From contig NZ_JYCN01000015.1 in the NCBI RefSeq assembly GCF_000876655.1, positions 246,155-310,154 of the forward strand: DNA of 64,000 bases. The letters run 5' to 3'. This stretch comes from Arthrobacter sp. SPG23 (GTDB lineage Bacteria; Actinomycetota; Actinomycetes; Actinomycetales; Micrococcaceae). A program made the translations under genes and the position numbers. This document shows, in pieces, positions 43,229-54,466 of the stretch (within the stretch, counting starts at the first letter, position 1; each line of letters starts with the position of its first letter). The notes under the pieces are model-generated. The model worked only from the letters and a program-made list of their open reading frames with translations. It was not told the origin of the DNA and ran no database searches.

Positions 43229-43681
43229 GTTCCTTCTCCTTCAGCGACTGGCGGCACCGGATGTGTCTGTCAGATTTGTGCGTCGTTCTGATACACGGAG
43301 TCACCGCTGGGTTTGAGGGTCCGGAACGCAACTTGGGGAACCGGGAGCGATTCAAACTTTCGCGAGGAAATAAGCGACGCAGGAGCGCCGAACGAAACTT
43401 TGAATCGAACCCGGCGCGTGGCGCCCTGGTTGCGTGGAGGACCCGCCCAGCGACGATGGACGATCAGAACGACAGACAGCGAATTGCTTCTGGCGGTTCA
43501 TGGAGGCGGGGGAGCGGGACGGCATGATTTCAGATGTCTGCCGCCGTCAGTGAAGGGCACGCGCGACTAGCCGGATGCGAAGGCAACTATGCCAGCGTTA
43601 GTCGATGCCACGAGGGCTGGGTCGGGGACCATGACGGTCTGCCGCGATCTGGCTGCCGCGTGTGACGCCTGCGTAGGGGTA
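43229..43681. other. Intergenic boundary between plasmid-like and catabolic blocks
   Basis: These 453 bases contain no convincing gene. They include an imperfect 14-base inverted repeat at 43349-43406. Gene content changes sharply here, from mobile-DNA and regulatory genes to a catabolic operon, so this may be an insertion boundary. Confidence 0.45.
43349..43406. repeat. Inverted repeat with 30-base spacer
   Basis: GATTCAAACTTTCG at 43349-43362 and CGAAACTTTGAATC at 43393-43406 are inverted copies with one mismatch in 14. The spacer is 30 bases. It could be a regulator site, a terminator-like structure or the trace of a recombination site. Confidence 0.5.
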
Positions 43682-44461
43682 TTACTTCCCGGTGAACCGC
43701 GGCTCGCGCCGGCCGTAGAAGGCGGCTTTTCCTTCGGCGAAATCCTGCGAAAAGTACAACGCCCGCTGGATTCGTTGCTCGGCGGCGAGAGCGTCGTCGA
43801 CGTCCAGCCGCCCGGCCGCGAAGAAGCCCTTGATCGCAGCCAGCGACCGCGGCGCGCGCCCCGCGAGCACGACGGCCACATCCAGGGCCCGCTGCAGCGC
43901 TTGGCCTGCGGGGACCGCCTCGTCCGCAAGCCCCAGCGTGAGCGCCTCGCTGGCGCCGACAGGGTCGCCCAACATCAGTACCCGCTTGGCCGCAGACCGC
44001 CCGATCCGGTGAGACAGAGAGCCCATCAAACCGCCATCGGGGAGCAGTCCTAGACGTGTAAACGGAAACAGCGCCTTTGCACCTTCTGCCATGATGACGA
44101 TGTCGCAGGCCGCCATCAGCCCAACACTAATTCCGGCAGCCGGGCCCTCGACGGCGGCGATCACGGGTTTCGCGGATCCGGCCACCAACTGCACCAGCGT
44201 CCGGATCCGGCTCATCCGTTCATCGCTGTCTTCCTTCGTCGCAGGCGGCATCGCGGAAAGGTCTCCGCCTGAACTGAACGAACCGTCAGCCCCCGTAAGG
44301 ACAAAAACGCGGACGGCGTCGTTCGCAGCAGCCGCAGCGAGGGTAGCGATGAGTTGTTCACGCATGAGTGTGGAAACGGGGTTGCGGCGGGCCGGATCGT
44401 TCAGCGTTACCACCAGCACGCCGTCGTGCAGTGCCGTAAGCACCAGCCCATCCGTGGGCAT
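43682..44461 (-). CDS. Enoyl-CoA hydratase/isomerase family protein
   Basis: This 259-residue crotonase-fold enzyme should add water to, isomerise or cleave a CoA thioester. The oxyanion-hole segments are SSGGDLSAM and GPAAGISVGLM; FTRLGLLPDGG marks the second active-site loop. One acidic residue typical of hydratases is replaced by Pro-Asp in this loop, so isomerase activity is also possible. I chose ATG 44461 because GGGGC precedes it and family homology begins at LVLTALHDGVLVVTLN. It is the last gene of the operon, 49 bases after the nitronate-monooxygenase-like gene. Confidence 0.85.
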   Translation of the reverse strand: MPTDGLVLTALHDGVLVVTLNDPARRNPVSTLMREQLIATLAAAAANDAVRVFVLTGADGSFSSGGDLSAMPPATKEDSDERMSRIRTLVQLVAGSAKPVIAAVEGPAAGISVGLMAACDIVIMAEGAKALFPFTRLGLLPDGGLMGSLSHRIGRSAAKRVLMLGDPVGASEALTLGLADEAVPAGQALQRALDVAVVLAGRAPRSLAAIKGFFAAGRLDVDDALAAEQRIQRALYFSQDFAEGKAAFYGRREPRFTGK

Positions 44462-44510
44462 CAGTGCCCCGACAATCGTTGCCCCGCACTTCGGGGGACA
44501 AAAAGACAAG

Positions 44511-46645
<2,135 letters not shown>

Positions 46646-46704
46646 TCTCGAAACCTGTCTGTTGGGATTTTGTCGCGAAAAGGGGGGATGCTGGTGCAAA
46701 AGGG

Positions 46705-46733
46705 GGTGCCGCCGTCGGCTCGGCAGAGGCACC
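46705..46733 (-). terminator. Hairpin between SDR and alcohol dehydrogenase genes
   Basis: GGTGCC pairs with GGCACC and inner GCCG with CGGC, with a three-base bulge, in the 118-base gap inside the catabolic operon. It may attenuate or process the transcript between the SDR and the dehydrogenase. No U-tract is present. Confidence 0.35.
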
Positions 46734-46763
46734 TCCCTTCCTCACCGCGGGGGCGGCTGCGGT

Positions 46764-47519
46764 TCAGCCGAAGACCACGCCTCCGTTGACGTGGAGGATC
46801 TGTCCTGTGATGGTGCCGGCGTCGGGTGCGAGGAGGAAGGAGATGGCGGCGGCGATTTCCTCCGGCTTGGAGAGACGACCCAGGAGTGACATTCCGGCGA
46901 TCCGGTCGCGGTCGGTGTCGCTCAACACATCGGTCATCGGGGTTTCTGTTGCCCCGGGGGCGACCATGTTTACGCGCACGCGGTGGGGGGCAAGTTCGCG
47001 GGCGTAACCGCGAACCAGTCCGATGAGGGCGGCTTTGGAGGTGGCGTAGGCGCCGTTTCCCATCAGTCCGCCTCCGGTGAACGCGGCGGCGCTGCCCAGG
47101 ACGACTACGGTTCCCAGGGAGCCTGCGCGGATAAGGTGCGGCCCCGCGGCGGAAATCGTGTTCTGGACCCCGATCACATTAATGTCGAGCACACGCCGGA
47201 ATTCGGCGACATCGATGTCGAGCAACGGCGACCGGCTGACTATCCCGGCGGCGGCGACGACGCCCGTCAAGCCTCCCCCTTCGGCGAATTGGTCGGCGGC
47301 GCGCCGCATGGCGTCGGCGTCCGTCACATCGGCGGCAATCGCGAGGTGCCCGTCTCCATCCAGCGTCGCTACAGCTTCTGAGGCGGCCGTGGGGTTGATA
47401 TCGACGATGGCTACCCGGGCACCTCTGGCCGCAGCCTGGCGCGCACATGTCAGGCCGATGCCCGATGCGCCGCCGGTGATGAGGACAGCTTCGTCTTTCA
47501 CAGACTGGGGTTGATTCAC
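46764..47519 (-). CDS. Short-chain dehydrogenase/reductase
   Basis: This 251-residue classical SDR has the cofactor motif TGGASGIG, catalytic Ser in VLGSAAAF and Tyr-x3-Lys in GAYATSKAA, so it should be an active NAD(P)-dependent alcohol dehydrogenase or ketoreductase. Asp after the second strand (VAIVDINP) favours NAD. GTG 47519 follows AGGAG at eight bases. It lies 26 bases after the cyclase gene in the catabolic operon. The substrate is not evident. Confidence 0.9.
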   Translation of the reverse strand: MNQPQSVKDEAVLITGGASGIGLTCARQAAARGARVAIVDINPTAASEAVATLDGDGHLAIAADVTDADAMRRAADQFAEGGGLTGVVAAAGIVSRSPLLDIDVAEFRRVLDINVIGVQNTISAAGPHLIRAGSLGTVVVLGSAAAFTGGGLMGNGAYATSKAALIGLVRGYARELAPHRVRVNMVAPGATETPMTDVLSDTDRDRIAGMSLLGRLSKPEEIAAAISFLLAPDAGTITGQILHVNGGVVFG

Positions 47520-47545
47520 GTTACGTGCTCCTGATGTTTCATTTC

Positions 47546-48562
47546 TTAGAGGATTGCCATTGCGTTGGCGGGGCTGCCGACGCCACCCAACAGGTTTAGC
47601 GGCTGTGCGGTGAGGAATACGTCGTACCGTCCCCGCAGGGTGCAGGCGGCGGCAAGTTCGTCGAGGACCCAGAGTTCACCGATGGTGAGCCCCAGCAGCG
47701 GGATGAGGATACGGTGTAACATCCCGCTGTGACTGGATTTCGGCATCGTACCGGTGAGTTCTGCGTCGACGGTGAGGTTCGAATCTGTCGCCGGCCAAGC
47801 CTCGAGAGCGATGTTGTCCGACGCCGCCACCGAGACCTGGTGATCCCAAAGCCAGGCCGCCGTGTCTTCCGACTGGCGAAGGCCCGGCGAGCGAAGGACA
47901 CCATCCGAACGATCAGGGCCCTGCCGGAAGTACTTCAGCCATCCGGTGCGGATCATGATGATGTCGCCGGGCTGAATCGAACTCCCTTGCCACTCGAGCG
48001 TTGCGTCGAGGTCTTCGACGGGAATTTGTTCGTTTCGTGTCTGGTCGATGGGACGGCCGACCGCCTCGCGGTAGGTGCCCACATCGATGAGTAATCCTCT
48101 TCCTGCAATCCCGCGTTGCGCGACCGCCTGGATGCCGAGGTCGGGTTGCCCGGCAACCAGCCGCGTGGGATCGGCGTCGTTGTAGAAGCCACGGTCCGGG
48201 TGCCCGAAATGCCGAAGCCCGTCGAGCTGTGTGGACGCCTGCAGGAACAGGTTGTCGATTCGGTCATCGCGGTGAAAGTCATTCAAACCGAACACTATGT
48301 GTTCAATTGATCCGCGGTGGGCGATGATCGGCGGGTCGAACTCGGTCAACGGAAGGTTGAGCGGTACGACGTCGCCTGTCACGATGCTCCCGCGCGCGGC
48401 GAGCACGCGTTCGGGAGTGAGGTGGTTGAGCGTGCCGAGCTGATCTGCCGGGCCCCACAGGCCCCACGCCGTACCCCGTAGTCGCCCGGGGCGATCGAAC
48501 AGCCGGTCGAACCGGGGGAACTCACCCCCTGAGGTCTGCGGACGGGCTTGAGGAGTCGTCAT
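47546..48562 (-). CDS. Cyclase-family hydrolase (kynurenine formamidase-like)
   Basis: This 338-residue metal-dependent hydrolase-like protein has the motif STQLDGLRHFGHP in place of the HxGTHxDxxxH of kynurenine formamidase; the first His is Gln, as in a large actinobacterial and proteobacterial subgroup. Other features are LNLPLTEFDPPII, GRGLLIDVGTY and PGDIIMIRTGW. Such enzymes open amide or ester rings, but the substrate of this subgroup is unknown. It lies eight bases after the VOC gene. Confidence 0.8.
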   Translation of the reverse strand: MTTPQARPQTSGGEFPRFDRLFDRPGRLRGTAWGLWGPADQLGTLNHLTPERVLAARGSIVTGDVVPLNLPLTEFDPPIIAHRGSIEHIVFGLNDFHRDDRIDNLFLQASTQLDGLRHFGHPDRGFYNDADPTRLVAGQPDLGIQAVAQRGIAGRGLLIDVGTYREAVGRPIDQTRNEQIPVEDLDATLEWQGSSIQPGDIIMIRTGWLKYFRQGPDRSDGVLRSPGLRQSEDTAAWLWDHQVSVAASDNIALEAWPATDSNLTVDAELTGTMPKSSHSGMLHRILIPLLGLTIGELWVLDELAAACTLRGRYDVFLTAQPLNLLGGVGSPANAMAIL

Positions 48563-48570
48563 CGGCTGGT

Positions 48571-49029
48571 TCAGGATTCACCCTCGGTCATGACCTGGTG
48601 GATCTCGATCATGTTGCCGGCGGGGTCGGTGAAGAAGATCTGGTGCCAGCCTTCCACCGACCAGATGCCCCAGTCGTCGAAGGGGATGTTGTGTTCGGTC
48701 AAACGCGCCTTGATCGCCTCAATGTCATCGGTCCGGAATGCGAAGTGCCCTCCGATGAGCGGGTTGACCGAATGCCCTTCCTGCGCCGCAAGGTATGGCT
48801 GGCGCTGGGTGGCGTGGATCTGCAGCTCATTGGGGTCGCCGGCGTCGTAGAACTTTGCGGCGCTGTCCCACTCGGCGTCGCCGTCGATGTCCTTGTCCGC
48901 GTTCTTGGAAGTGGCGATCATCGCAGGGGAGGGGAGTTGGTTGAGCCCCAGGGCCTTCCCGTAGAAGTCGGTCAGCAGTGACATGTCATCTGAGGTGACG
49001 TTGACGTGGTGGAGACGGAGGTAAACCAT
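48571..49029 (-). CDS. VOC (glyoxalase/extradiol dioxygenase-like) protein
   Basis: This 152-residue protein has two beta-alpha-beta-beta-beta modules. Likely metal ligands are His in LRLHHVNV, His in ELQIHATQ and Glu in GNMIEIHQV, the His-His-Glu set of glyoxalases and extradiol dioxygenases. One module pair is typical of small lyases, isomerases and single-domain dioxygenases; ring cleavage or isomerisation of a catabolic intermediate is plausible. ATG 49029 follows AAAGGA at six bases and lies 54 bases after the MLE-type gene. Confidence 0.85.
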   Translation of the reverse strand: MVYLRLHHVNVTSDDMSLLTDFYGKALGLNQLPSPAMIATSKNADKDIDGDAEWDSAAKFYDAGDPNELQIHATQRQPYLAAQEGHSVNPLIGGHFAFRTDDIEAIKARLTEHNIPFDDWGIWSVEGWHQIFFTDPAGNMIEIHQVMTEGES

Positions 49030-49083
49030 GATTGATCCTTTGATTGATGGGTTTGGGATTGGGAGTACGGGTGTTGGGCGGTG

Positions 49084-50256
49084 TCAGAGGTCGACGCGGT
49101 AGCGGGCGACCTTCTCCGGATCGAGTCGGACGCCGAGGCCGGGCCCGTCGGGGACCCGCATGTGCCCATTCTCGATCAGGAGTGGTTCCTGGAGTAGTCC
49201 GTCGGCCATGTCCAGGTAGTTGGACAGTTCCGCGGCGGACCGTGCGGTGATCTCTTGGGATGCGCCGAACACGAGCGAGCAGACGGTTCCGAGATGTGCG
49301 TCGATCTGGTTGCCGATGACTGCTTCGATGCCGAGACCCTCGGCAAGGTGGGAGACACGGAGCGAGTCGGAGAATCCTGTCCTGGCGGTTTTGATGCTCA
49401 CTGCAGTCGCTGCACCCGAGAGGATTTCGCGGGTGACGTCTGCGGGGGTCGGGGCGCTCTCGTCGGCGACGAACGGGATTGGGCATTGCGAGACGAGCCA
49501 GCGCCTGCCCAGTACGTCATCGGCGGGGCAGAGTTCTTCGACGCGGCTGAGGCCCACGTCTTCGAGCTGACGGACCGCTAAAGCGGATTCCGCTGCTGTC
49601 CATCCGCGGTTCCCGTCGATGTACAGTTCGGCCTCGGGCCCCAGGGCTTCGCGGACGGCTTTGCAGACCGCCACGTCCAAGGGGATGGGGCGGCGGCCGA
49701 CCTTGATCTTGAAGCTCGAGATGCCGAGCGTCTCCCGCAGTTGGATGGCTTCCGCGGCCACGACCCCGGGATCATCGAATCCCAGCATGTGGCTGACCTG
49801 GAGCTGGTCGGTGAAGCCTCCGAGAAGGCTGTGGACCGGGGTTCCGATCGTTTTGCCCCATGCGTCCCACATGGCCATGTCGATTGCGGCTTTGGCGGTG
49901 GGATTTCCGACTGTTCGTGCCAGCCGTGACCGGACCAGCTCGCGGTCGAGGATTGAGAGACCGATGATGGCGGGGGCGAAGATCTGCTCGATCACGGCGA
50001 CGATCGACGCTTGTGTCTCACCGTAGGTGTAGGGGCGCGGGGGTGCTTCGGCGATACCGACTACCCCGTCGCTGGTGACGATCTCCACAAGAACGTTGTC
50101 TGCAATGTCGATTGATCCGCTCGCGAACCGAAGCGGCTTGCGATAGGGGATCGCATAAGGCACGGTGCGTACTTCGAGGATGCGTGCCGCCGTTGACGGC
50201 TCATGGCCCGGAGCCGCTGTATGGGTGGCTGTTTGAACTAGCAAGGTTTCGGTCAT
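49084..50256 (-). CDS. Mandelate racemase/muconate lactonizing enzyme family protein
   Basis: This 390-residue enolase-superfamily enzyme has paired lysines Lys183/Lys185 in SFKIKVG, metal ligands Asp214 (YIDGNRGW), Glu240 or Glu241 (RVEELCP) and Asp265 (FVADESA), and a second base Lys289 in SIKTARTG. This is the muconate-lactonizing subgroup layout, which abstracts a proton next to a carboxylate to form or open lactones or racemise. I chose ATG 50256, which overlaps the transporter stop by four bases. Substrate probably an unsaturated dicarboxylate or lactone, by context. Confidence 0.88.
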   Translation of the reverse strand: MTETLLVQTATHTAAPGHEPSTAARILEVRTVPYAIPYRKPLRFASGSIDIADNVLVEIVTSDGVVGIAEAPPRPYTYGETQASIVAVIEQIFAPAIIGLSILDRELVRSRLARTVGNPTAKAAIDMAMWDAWGKTIGTPVHSLLGGFTDQLQVSHMLGFDDPGVVAAEAIQLRETLGISSFKIKVGRRPIPLDVAVCKAVREALGPEAELYIDGNRGWTAAESALAVRQLEDVGLSRVEELCPADDVLGRRWLVSQCPIPFVADESAPTPADVTREILSGAATAVSIKTARTGFSDSLRVSHLAEGLGIEAVIGNQIDAHLGTVCSLVFGASQEITARSAAELSNYLDMADGLLQEPLLIENGHMRVPDGPGLGVRLDPEKVARYRVDL

Positions 50257-51620
50257 CCTTCGGTGTGCGGATTGGCGGCGGTCCGTGCAGCCGTTTCGGT
50301 ATTCAAGGTCCCGCGGAGTCCTCCGGTGTGGCGGTCGGCCCATCCGATCAGGAAGTAGTTGAAAACAGCTGCGAGGGCGAAGAAGCCGGCCATGACCAGC
50401 AGGCCGGCGGAAGTCGTTCCGGTGAGGTCGGTCAGCCACCCGAGAATGTACGGGCCAACGAGGCCGCTGACGTTACCGACACAGTTGACCAGAGCGATGG
50501 AGACCGCGGCCAGTGCGCCGGCATAGACCTGCGCGACGGTCGCCTGGAACGTGGAGAGGACGGCGAAGAAGCCGGCAGCGGCAACGCTCACGCCGATGAG
50601 CGACAGGAAGGGGTTGCCCGAGAGAACTCCGATCAGAAGTCCCAGCGCTGCGGCAACCATCGGGATGGTGAGGTGCCAGCGACGTTCACCCGTCCGGGAG
50701 ATGCTGCGGAGAATGACAAACATGACGATTGCCGAGAAGATCCACGGAAGCGCGGAGACGTAACCGGATCCCACAGGGTCGAGGTGGAATTGCTCCTTCA
50801 CGATTGTGGGGAGGAAGTACGTGATCGACCAGAATCCGATCAGGATGAAGAAGTACGTAACGGCGAACGCCCAGAGTGACGGCCTCCGCAGTGCTGCCGG
50901 TAGCTGCTTGAGTTCGTGGGCTCCGGAGTCCGCGCGCTGGGTAACGTTCTGGGCCAGGTACGCCTTCTCATTTTCGTCGAGCCATGGCGCCTTTGCAGGC
51001 GAGGAGGGAAGGACGAAGAAGATGACGACGGCGAGGAGGATTGCCGGGAGACCTTCGAGGACGAACACCCACCGCCATCCAGCGATGCCGCCGACGCCGT
51101 TCATGAGAAGGATCGATGAGGTCACCACCGAGCCGACCGCTAGTGCGACCGGAACAGCGAGGTTGAGCCACGACATTGCCTTCGGCAGCAGACGGGCCGG
51201 GCACCAGAGAGCGAGGAAGAGCATCGCCCCGGGAGAGTAGCCGGCCTCAGCCAATCCGAGCAGGAACCGCATGATGTACAGGGTGACATCATTCTGCATC
51301 CAGGCCATGGCTATGGTCACGACACCCCAGGAGACCATGATCCGCGCCAGCCAGATCCGTGCGCCCACCTTGGCGAGAAACATGTTCGAGGGGATTTCAA
51401 ACAGCAGATAGCCGATGTAGAAAAACCCGGCCGCGAGGCCGAAAGTCGCGGCAGTCAGGCCCAGGTCCTTGGACAGCGGGCCCGCGATTACACCGAGATT
51501 GGCGCGGTCTATATAGGAGATGAACATCCCGAGCATCAGGAGCGGAAGAACCTTGACCGTAATTTTGCGGAAGACGCGGGCTTCGATGCCCGGGTCCACC
51601 GCCACAGGTGTTGTTGTCAT
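50253..51620 (-). CDS. MFS transporter, anion:cation symporter type
   Basis: This 455-residue permease has twelve hydrophobic segments and the ACS-family signature near the first helix (GMFISYIDRANLGVIAGPLS). ACS transporters import organic anions such as phthalate, tartrate or hydroxyphenylpropionate with protons. As the first gene of the catabolic operon after the LysR gene, it probably imports the pathway substrate. It overlaps the MLE-type gene by four bases. ATG 51620 follows AGAGAG. Confidence 0.88.
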   Translation of the reverse strand: MTTTPVAVDPGIEARVFRKITVKVLPLLMLGMFISYIDRANLGVIAGPLSKDLGLTAATFGLAAGFFYIGYLLFEIPSNMFLAKVGARIWLARIMVSWGVVTIAMAWMQNDVTLYIMRFLLGLAEAGYSPGAMLFLALWCPARLLPKAMSWLNLAVPVALAVGSVVTSSILLMNGVGGIAGWRWVFVLEGLPAILLAVVIFFVLPSSPAKAPWLDENEKAYLAQNVTQRADSGAHELKQLPAALRRPSLWAFAVTYFFILIGFWSITYFLPTIVKEQFHLDPVGSGYVSALPWIFSAIVMFVILRSISRTGERRWHLTIPMVAAALGLLIGVLSGNPFLSLIGVSVAAAGFFAVLSTFQATVAQVYAGALAAVSIALVNCVGNVSGLVGPYILGWLTDLTGTTSAGLLVMAGFFALAAVFNYFLIGWADRHTGGLRGTLNTETAARTAANPHTEG

Positions 51621-51682
51621 CGCAGTTGTCTCTCTTCATTGAGGGTGTGTGAATTGGTGCCTTCAAAAGAGACTAGCTATGG

Positions 51683-51700
51683 ATTCTTCCTAATAGAAAT
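51683..51700. promoter_or_regulatory. Possible LysR site upstream of the MFS gene
   Basis: ATTCT and AGAAAT flank a seven-base centre in the 92-base gap between the LysR and MFS genes. The half-sites resemble those of the ATTCTG-N10-CAGAAT repeat at 52655-52676, suggesting a common binding protein. AT-rich text nearby could form the operon promoter. Confidence 0.4.
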
Positions 51701-51712
51701 ACCAATTACCTC

Positions 51713-52630
51713 TTATTTGAGATCGAAACCAGAAAGATCCGGGGTTGGCAAGGCCGATTCCGAGACTTTCAGGACGGCCGCAAGGGCAGGCGACTGGTCT
51801 TCCTTGCGCCAGGTCAGCGTGGCAAACATGTGGCTGGGGTGGATGTCGACCAGTTCCCGGTAGACGATTCCGACGGACTGCGCCGGCGTGACGGAACTCA
51901 GGGTGATGGTGATCCCCGCCCCGGCAGCTACAAGGGCAAGCGCTGTCGCCGAGTCGGGCGATACCTGGACCACCCGTGGCCGGAACCCCGCCGTGATGCA
52001 GAGGGCAAACATGGTGGCCTGGAGGATGGATCCCGTGTCGGAGGGAAGGCTGACGAAGTCCTCGTCATGAAGGTCCGCCAGTGAGAGATTGGGCTGGTTC
52101 GCCCGTGGATGCCCTTCAGGCAGTGCGCATAAGATCTGCTCCACCTCGACGACGCGCGACTCGAGTTCCGGGTGCGGTGTTGGAAGGCGTGCGAAGGCAA
52201 GATCCAGGGAGCCCTCGAGGAGTTTGTCCAGCGCGGTATATACGTAGGTCTGCGATTCCAGCTGCAACTCGATTCCGGGATGCGCCTCCCGCACGGCGCG
52301 GGTCAGTAGCGGAAGGGCGCGCTGGCTCGAGGCGCCGGCGAAGGCGATCCGCACCCGGCCCTGGTCTCCGGCGGCGATGGATTCAGCGAGATTCCGGACC
52401 GCGACAACCTGGCTGAGCACCTTTCGTGCCGGAATCAGCAGTCTTGAGCCTGCATCGGTCAGCGCAACGCTGCGCGTGCTTCGCTCGAACAGCTGGAGGC
52501 CGAGGCTTTGTTCGAGCTGCTTAATGCGCGCACTCAGCGGTGGCTGGGACATGTGCAGCTTGGCGGCTGCCCTGCCGAAATGAAGTTCTTCGGCTACAAC
52601 GGCGAAGGCCTCAAGATCCTTGATATCCAC
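51713..52630 (-). CDS. LysR-type transcriptional regulator
   Basis: This 305-residue regulator has a winged HTH at 1-62 (DLEAFAVVAEELHFGRAAAK, LHMSQPPLSARIKQLEQSLG) and a periplasmic-binding-like effector domain (GRVRIAFAGASSQRALPLLT). It is closest to CbnR/CatR/BenM-type regulators that sense aromatic or muconate intermediates, fitting the MLE-type gene downstream. It faces the divergent SDR gene at 52801 across a palindromic site and precedes the catabolic operon. Confidence 0.9.
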   Translation of the reverse strand: MDIKDLEAFAVVAEELHFGRAAAKLHMSQPPLSARIKQLEQSLGLQLFERSTRSVALTDAGSRLLIPARKVLSQVVAVRNLAESIAAGDQGRVRIAFAGASSQRALPLLTRAVREAHPGIELQLESQTYVYTALDKLLEGSLDLAFARLPTPHPELESRVVEVEQILCALPEGHPRANQPNLSLADLHDEDFVSLPSDTGSILQATMFALCITAGFRPRVVQVSPDSATALALVAAGAGITITLSSVTPAQSVGIVYRELVDIHPSHMFATLTWRKEDQSPALAAVLKVSESALPTPDLSGFDLK

Positions 52631-52654
52631 GACTCTGTGCTCCCTAATCCGATT

Positions 52655-52676
52655 ATTCTGTTCTGTGGATCAGAAT
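52655..52676. promoter_or_regulatory. Inverted repeat ATTCTG-N10-CAGAAT, probable LysR operator
   Basis: Perfect six-base arms around ten bases lie 25 bases before the LysR start, in the intergenic region shared with the divergent SDR gene. This has the T-N11-A-like dyad form of LysR recognition sites and should serve autoregulation and divergent activation. Confidence 0.6.
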
Positions 52677-52800
52677 AGCCATAATTAGTATGAAAGTCAG
52701 GTACTATCCCAGCCTCTTTGGACGGATACTAGAGAGCGTGTGTTGCGCCGAAGCAACTGCGTTCCGCTCATGCCGATGTGTGCGGAGGAAGGAAAATCTC

Positions 52801-53511
52801 ATGGTCGAACGACTTCTGGTTACCGGCGGAGCGTCAGGAATCGGACGCGCAATCGCACTACATGGACTGGAGCAGGGATGGGAGGTTGTAATCCTCGACA
52901 GGCAGCACGCAAGCGTCGGTCGCTCGATTATCGCGGACCTCTCTGACGTGGACAGCACGGCGGAAGCCCTGGAGGCGGCCCTGTCGGAGGGGCCGATCAC
53001 ACGCCTGGTCAACAACGTTGGCGCCGTCTTCCCGGCCCCGCTCCGCGAGCAGACTCTGGGCCAACTTGATCAATCGCACGCACTGAACCTCCGATGCGCC
53101 GTGCAGTGCACGCAAAGTGTCCTCGACGGCATGACAGAAGCTGGATTCGGCCGCATCGTCAACATGTCCTCACGCGCTGCTCTGGGCAAGGAACTGCGCA
53201 CCGCCTATGCTGCCGCTAAGGCCGGCCTTATCGGCTTGACCCGGACGTGGGCCCTGGAACTCGGAGCAGCCGGGATTACGGTCAACGCGATCGGGCCTGG
53301 ACCGATCGCCACCGAGTTGTTCATGAACGCAAATCCGGAAGACTCGCCACAGACCAAAGCCATCATTTCGTCCGTTCCTGTCGGCAGGCTCGGCCAGCCT
53401 GATGACATCGCCAACGCTGCCGGCTTCTTCCTCGACGAGCGATCCGGGTTCGTAACGGGCCAGACGCTGTATGTCTGTGGCGGACTTACGGTGGGATCTA
53501 ATCCAATGTGA
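52801..53511 (+). CDS. Short-chain dehydrogenase/reductase
   Basis: This 236-residue SDR has TGGASGIG at the cofactor site, catalytic Ser in NMSSRAA and Tyr-x3-Lys in AYAAAKAG. Asp in VILDRQ after the second strand suggests NAD. I chose ATG 52801 because AGGAAGGA lies just upstream and the homologous fold begins at once (MVERLLVTGG); the frame is open for 111 further bases. It is divergent from the LysR gene and likely under its control. Confidence 0.88.
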   Translation: MVERLLVTGGASGIGRAIALHGLEQGWEVVILDRQHASVGRSIIADLSDVDSTAEALEAALSEGPITRLVNNVGAVFPAPLREQTLGQLDQSHALNLRCAVQCTQSVLDGMTEAGFGRIVNMSSRAALGKELRTAYAAAKAGLIGLTRTWALELGAAGITVNAIGPGPIATELFMNANPEDSPQTKAIISSVPVGRLGQPDDIANAAGFFLDERSGFVTGQTLYVCGGLTVGSNPM

Positions 53512-53629
53512 GGTCAGCAAAGACCTTGTGAACAGAATCCGGGCGAAACCCTGGCGAAAATGCACGCTCCGGAGCATGACGGTATGCGCCGCGAAGAATG
53601 TACAACCCTCGTTGCCCAAGGAGGCGCAA

Positions 53630-54442
53630 TTGACTGGTCATGAAAAGTCGTTTCGAACCACAGACGGTGTTCGCCTTGTCTATGACGACCACGGCTCCGG
53701 CCCCGCCGTTCTGCTGGTGCATGGGTTTACGTGCAGTGCTGCGCACTGGGCGTTCCAGCGTGAGGCGCTCGTCGCTGCGGGCTATCGAACGCTGGCCCTT
53801 GACTTGAGATTCCATGGCCGTTCAGACTCGCCGGCCAGCGGTCAGCGCGTGTCCCGGCTGGGGAAAGACATCGGGGAATGGATCGAGCATCTGGAACTGG
53901 ACGATGTGGCCCTGGTTGGACATTCCTTAGGAGTCTCCGTTTGTCTCGCCTACTTTGATCTCTTCGGCACGGAGCGCGTGAGAGCGTTCGCGGCCATTGA
54001 CCAGTCGCCGAAACTAGTGAATGACGAGACATGGGCCTGGGGCGTGAGATCCGTCGAGTGGACCAATGTGTGGGACGCCGTAAACGGCCGATTTCAATGG
54101 GGCAACCCGGCCCTGGAGCCGCCGATGCCGCCGCATGTGGGGGAACTCCTTGCCGAAGCCGGCAGCCCCGCTGATTTCCCCGTAGGGGCAGTGCTCCCGC
54201 TGCTGGCGGATCATTTCACTGCCGACTGGCGGGACGTTGTTCCGACCGTCGATGCCCCAGCCTGGGTTGCCACCGGCCGGCACTCGCCATCATTTCCGCT
54301 TGAAGGTATGGAGTGGTTTGCCGGGACTCTGCCGGACTCCTCCCTGTCCGTGTTTGAAAACAGCGGACACTGCCCTCACTGGAACGAACCCGAGGAGTTC
54401 AATCGGGAACTGCTCGCTTTTCTCGGGCGGCCCCTGCGGTAG
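53630..54442 (+). CDS. Alpha/beta hydrolase
   Basis: This 270-residue cytoplasmic hydrolase has oxyanion region VHGFTCSAAHW, nucleophile elbow GHSLG and catalytic His in SGHCPHWNEPEEF. Similar enzymes hydrolyse C-C bonds of ring-fission products, lactones or esters. TTG 53630 follows AGGAGG at six bases, a better choice than the upstream in-frame ATG at 53471. The 118-base gap after the SDR gene suggests one transcript. It converges with the TetR gene. Confidence 0.85.
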   Translation: MTGHEKSFRTTDGVRLVYDDHGSGPAVLLVHGFTCSAAHWAFQREALVAAGYRTLALDLRFHGRSDSPASGQRVSRLGKDIGEWIEHLELDDVALVGHSLGVSVCLAYFDLFGTERVRAFAAIDQSPKLVNDETWAWGVRSVEWTNVWDAVNGRFQWGNPALEPPMPPHVGELLAEAGSPADFPVGAVLPLLADHFTADWRDVVPTVDAPAWVATGRHSPSFPLEGMEWFAGTLPDSSLSVFENSGHCPHWNEPEEFNRELLAFLGRPLR

Positions 54443-54466
54443 GTGGCGCCGGGGCCTCGCTGCCCC

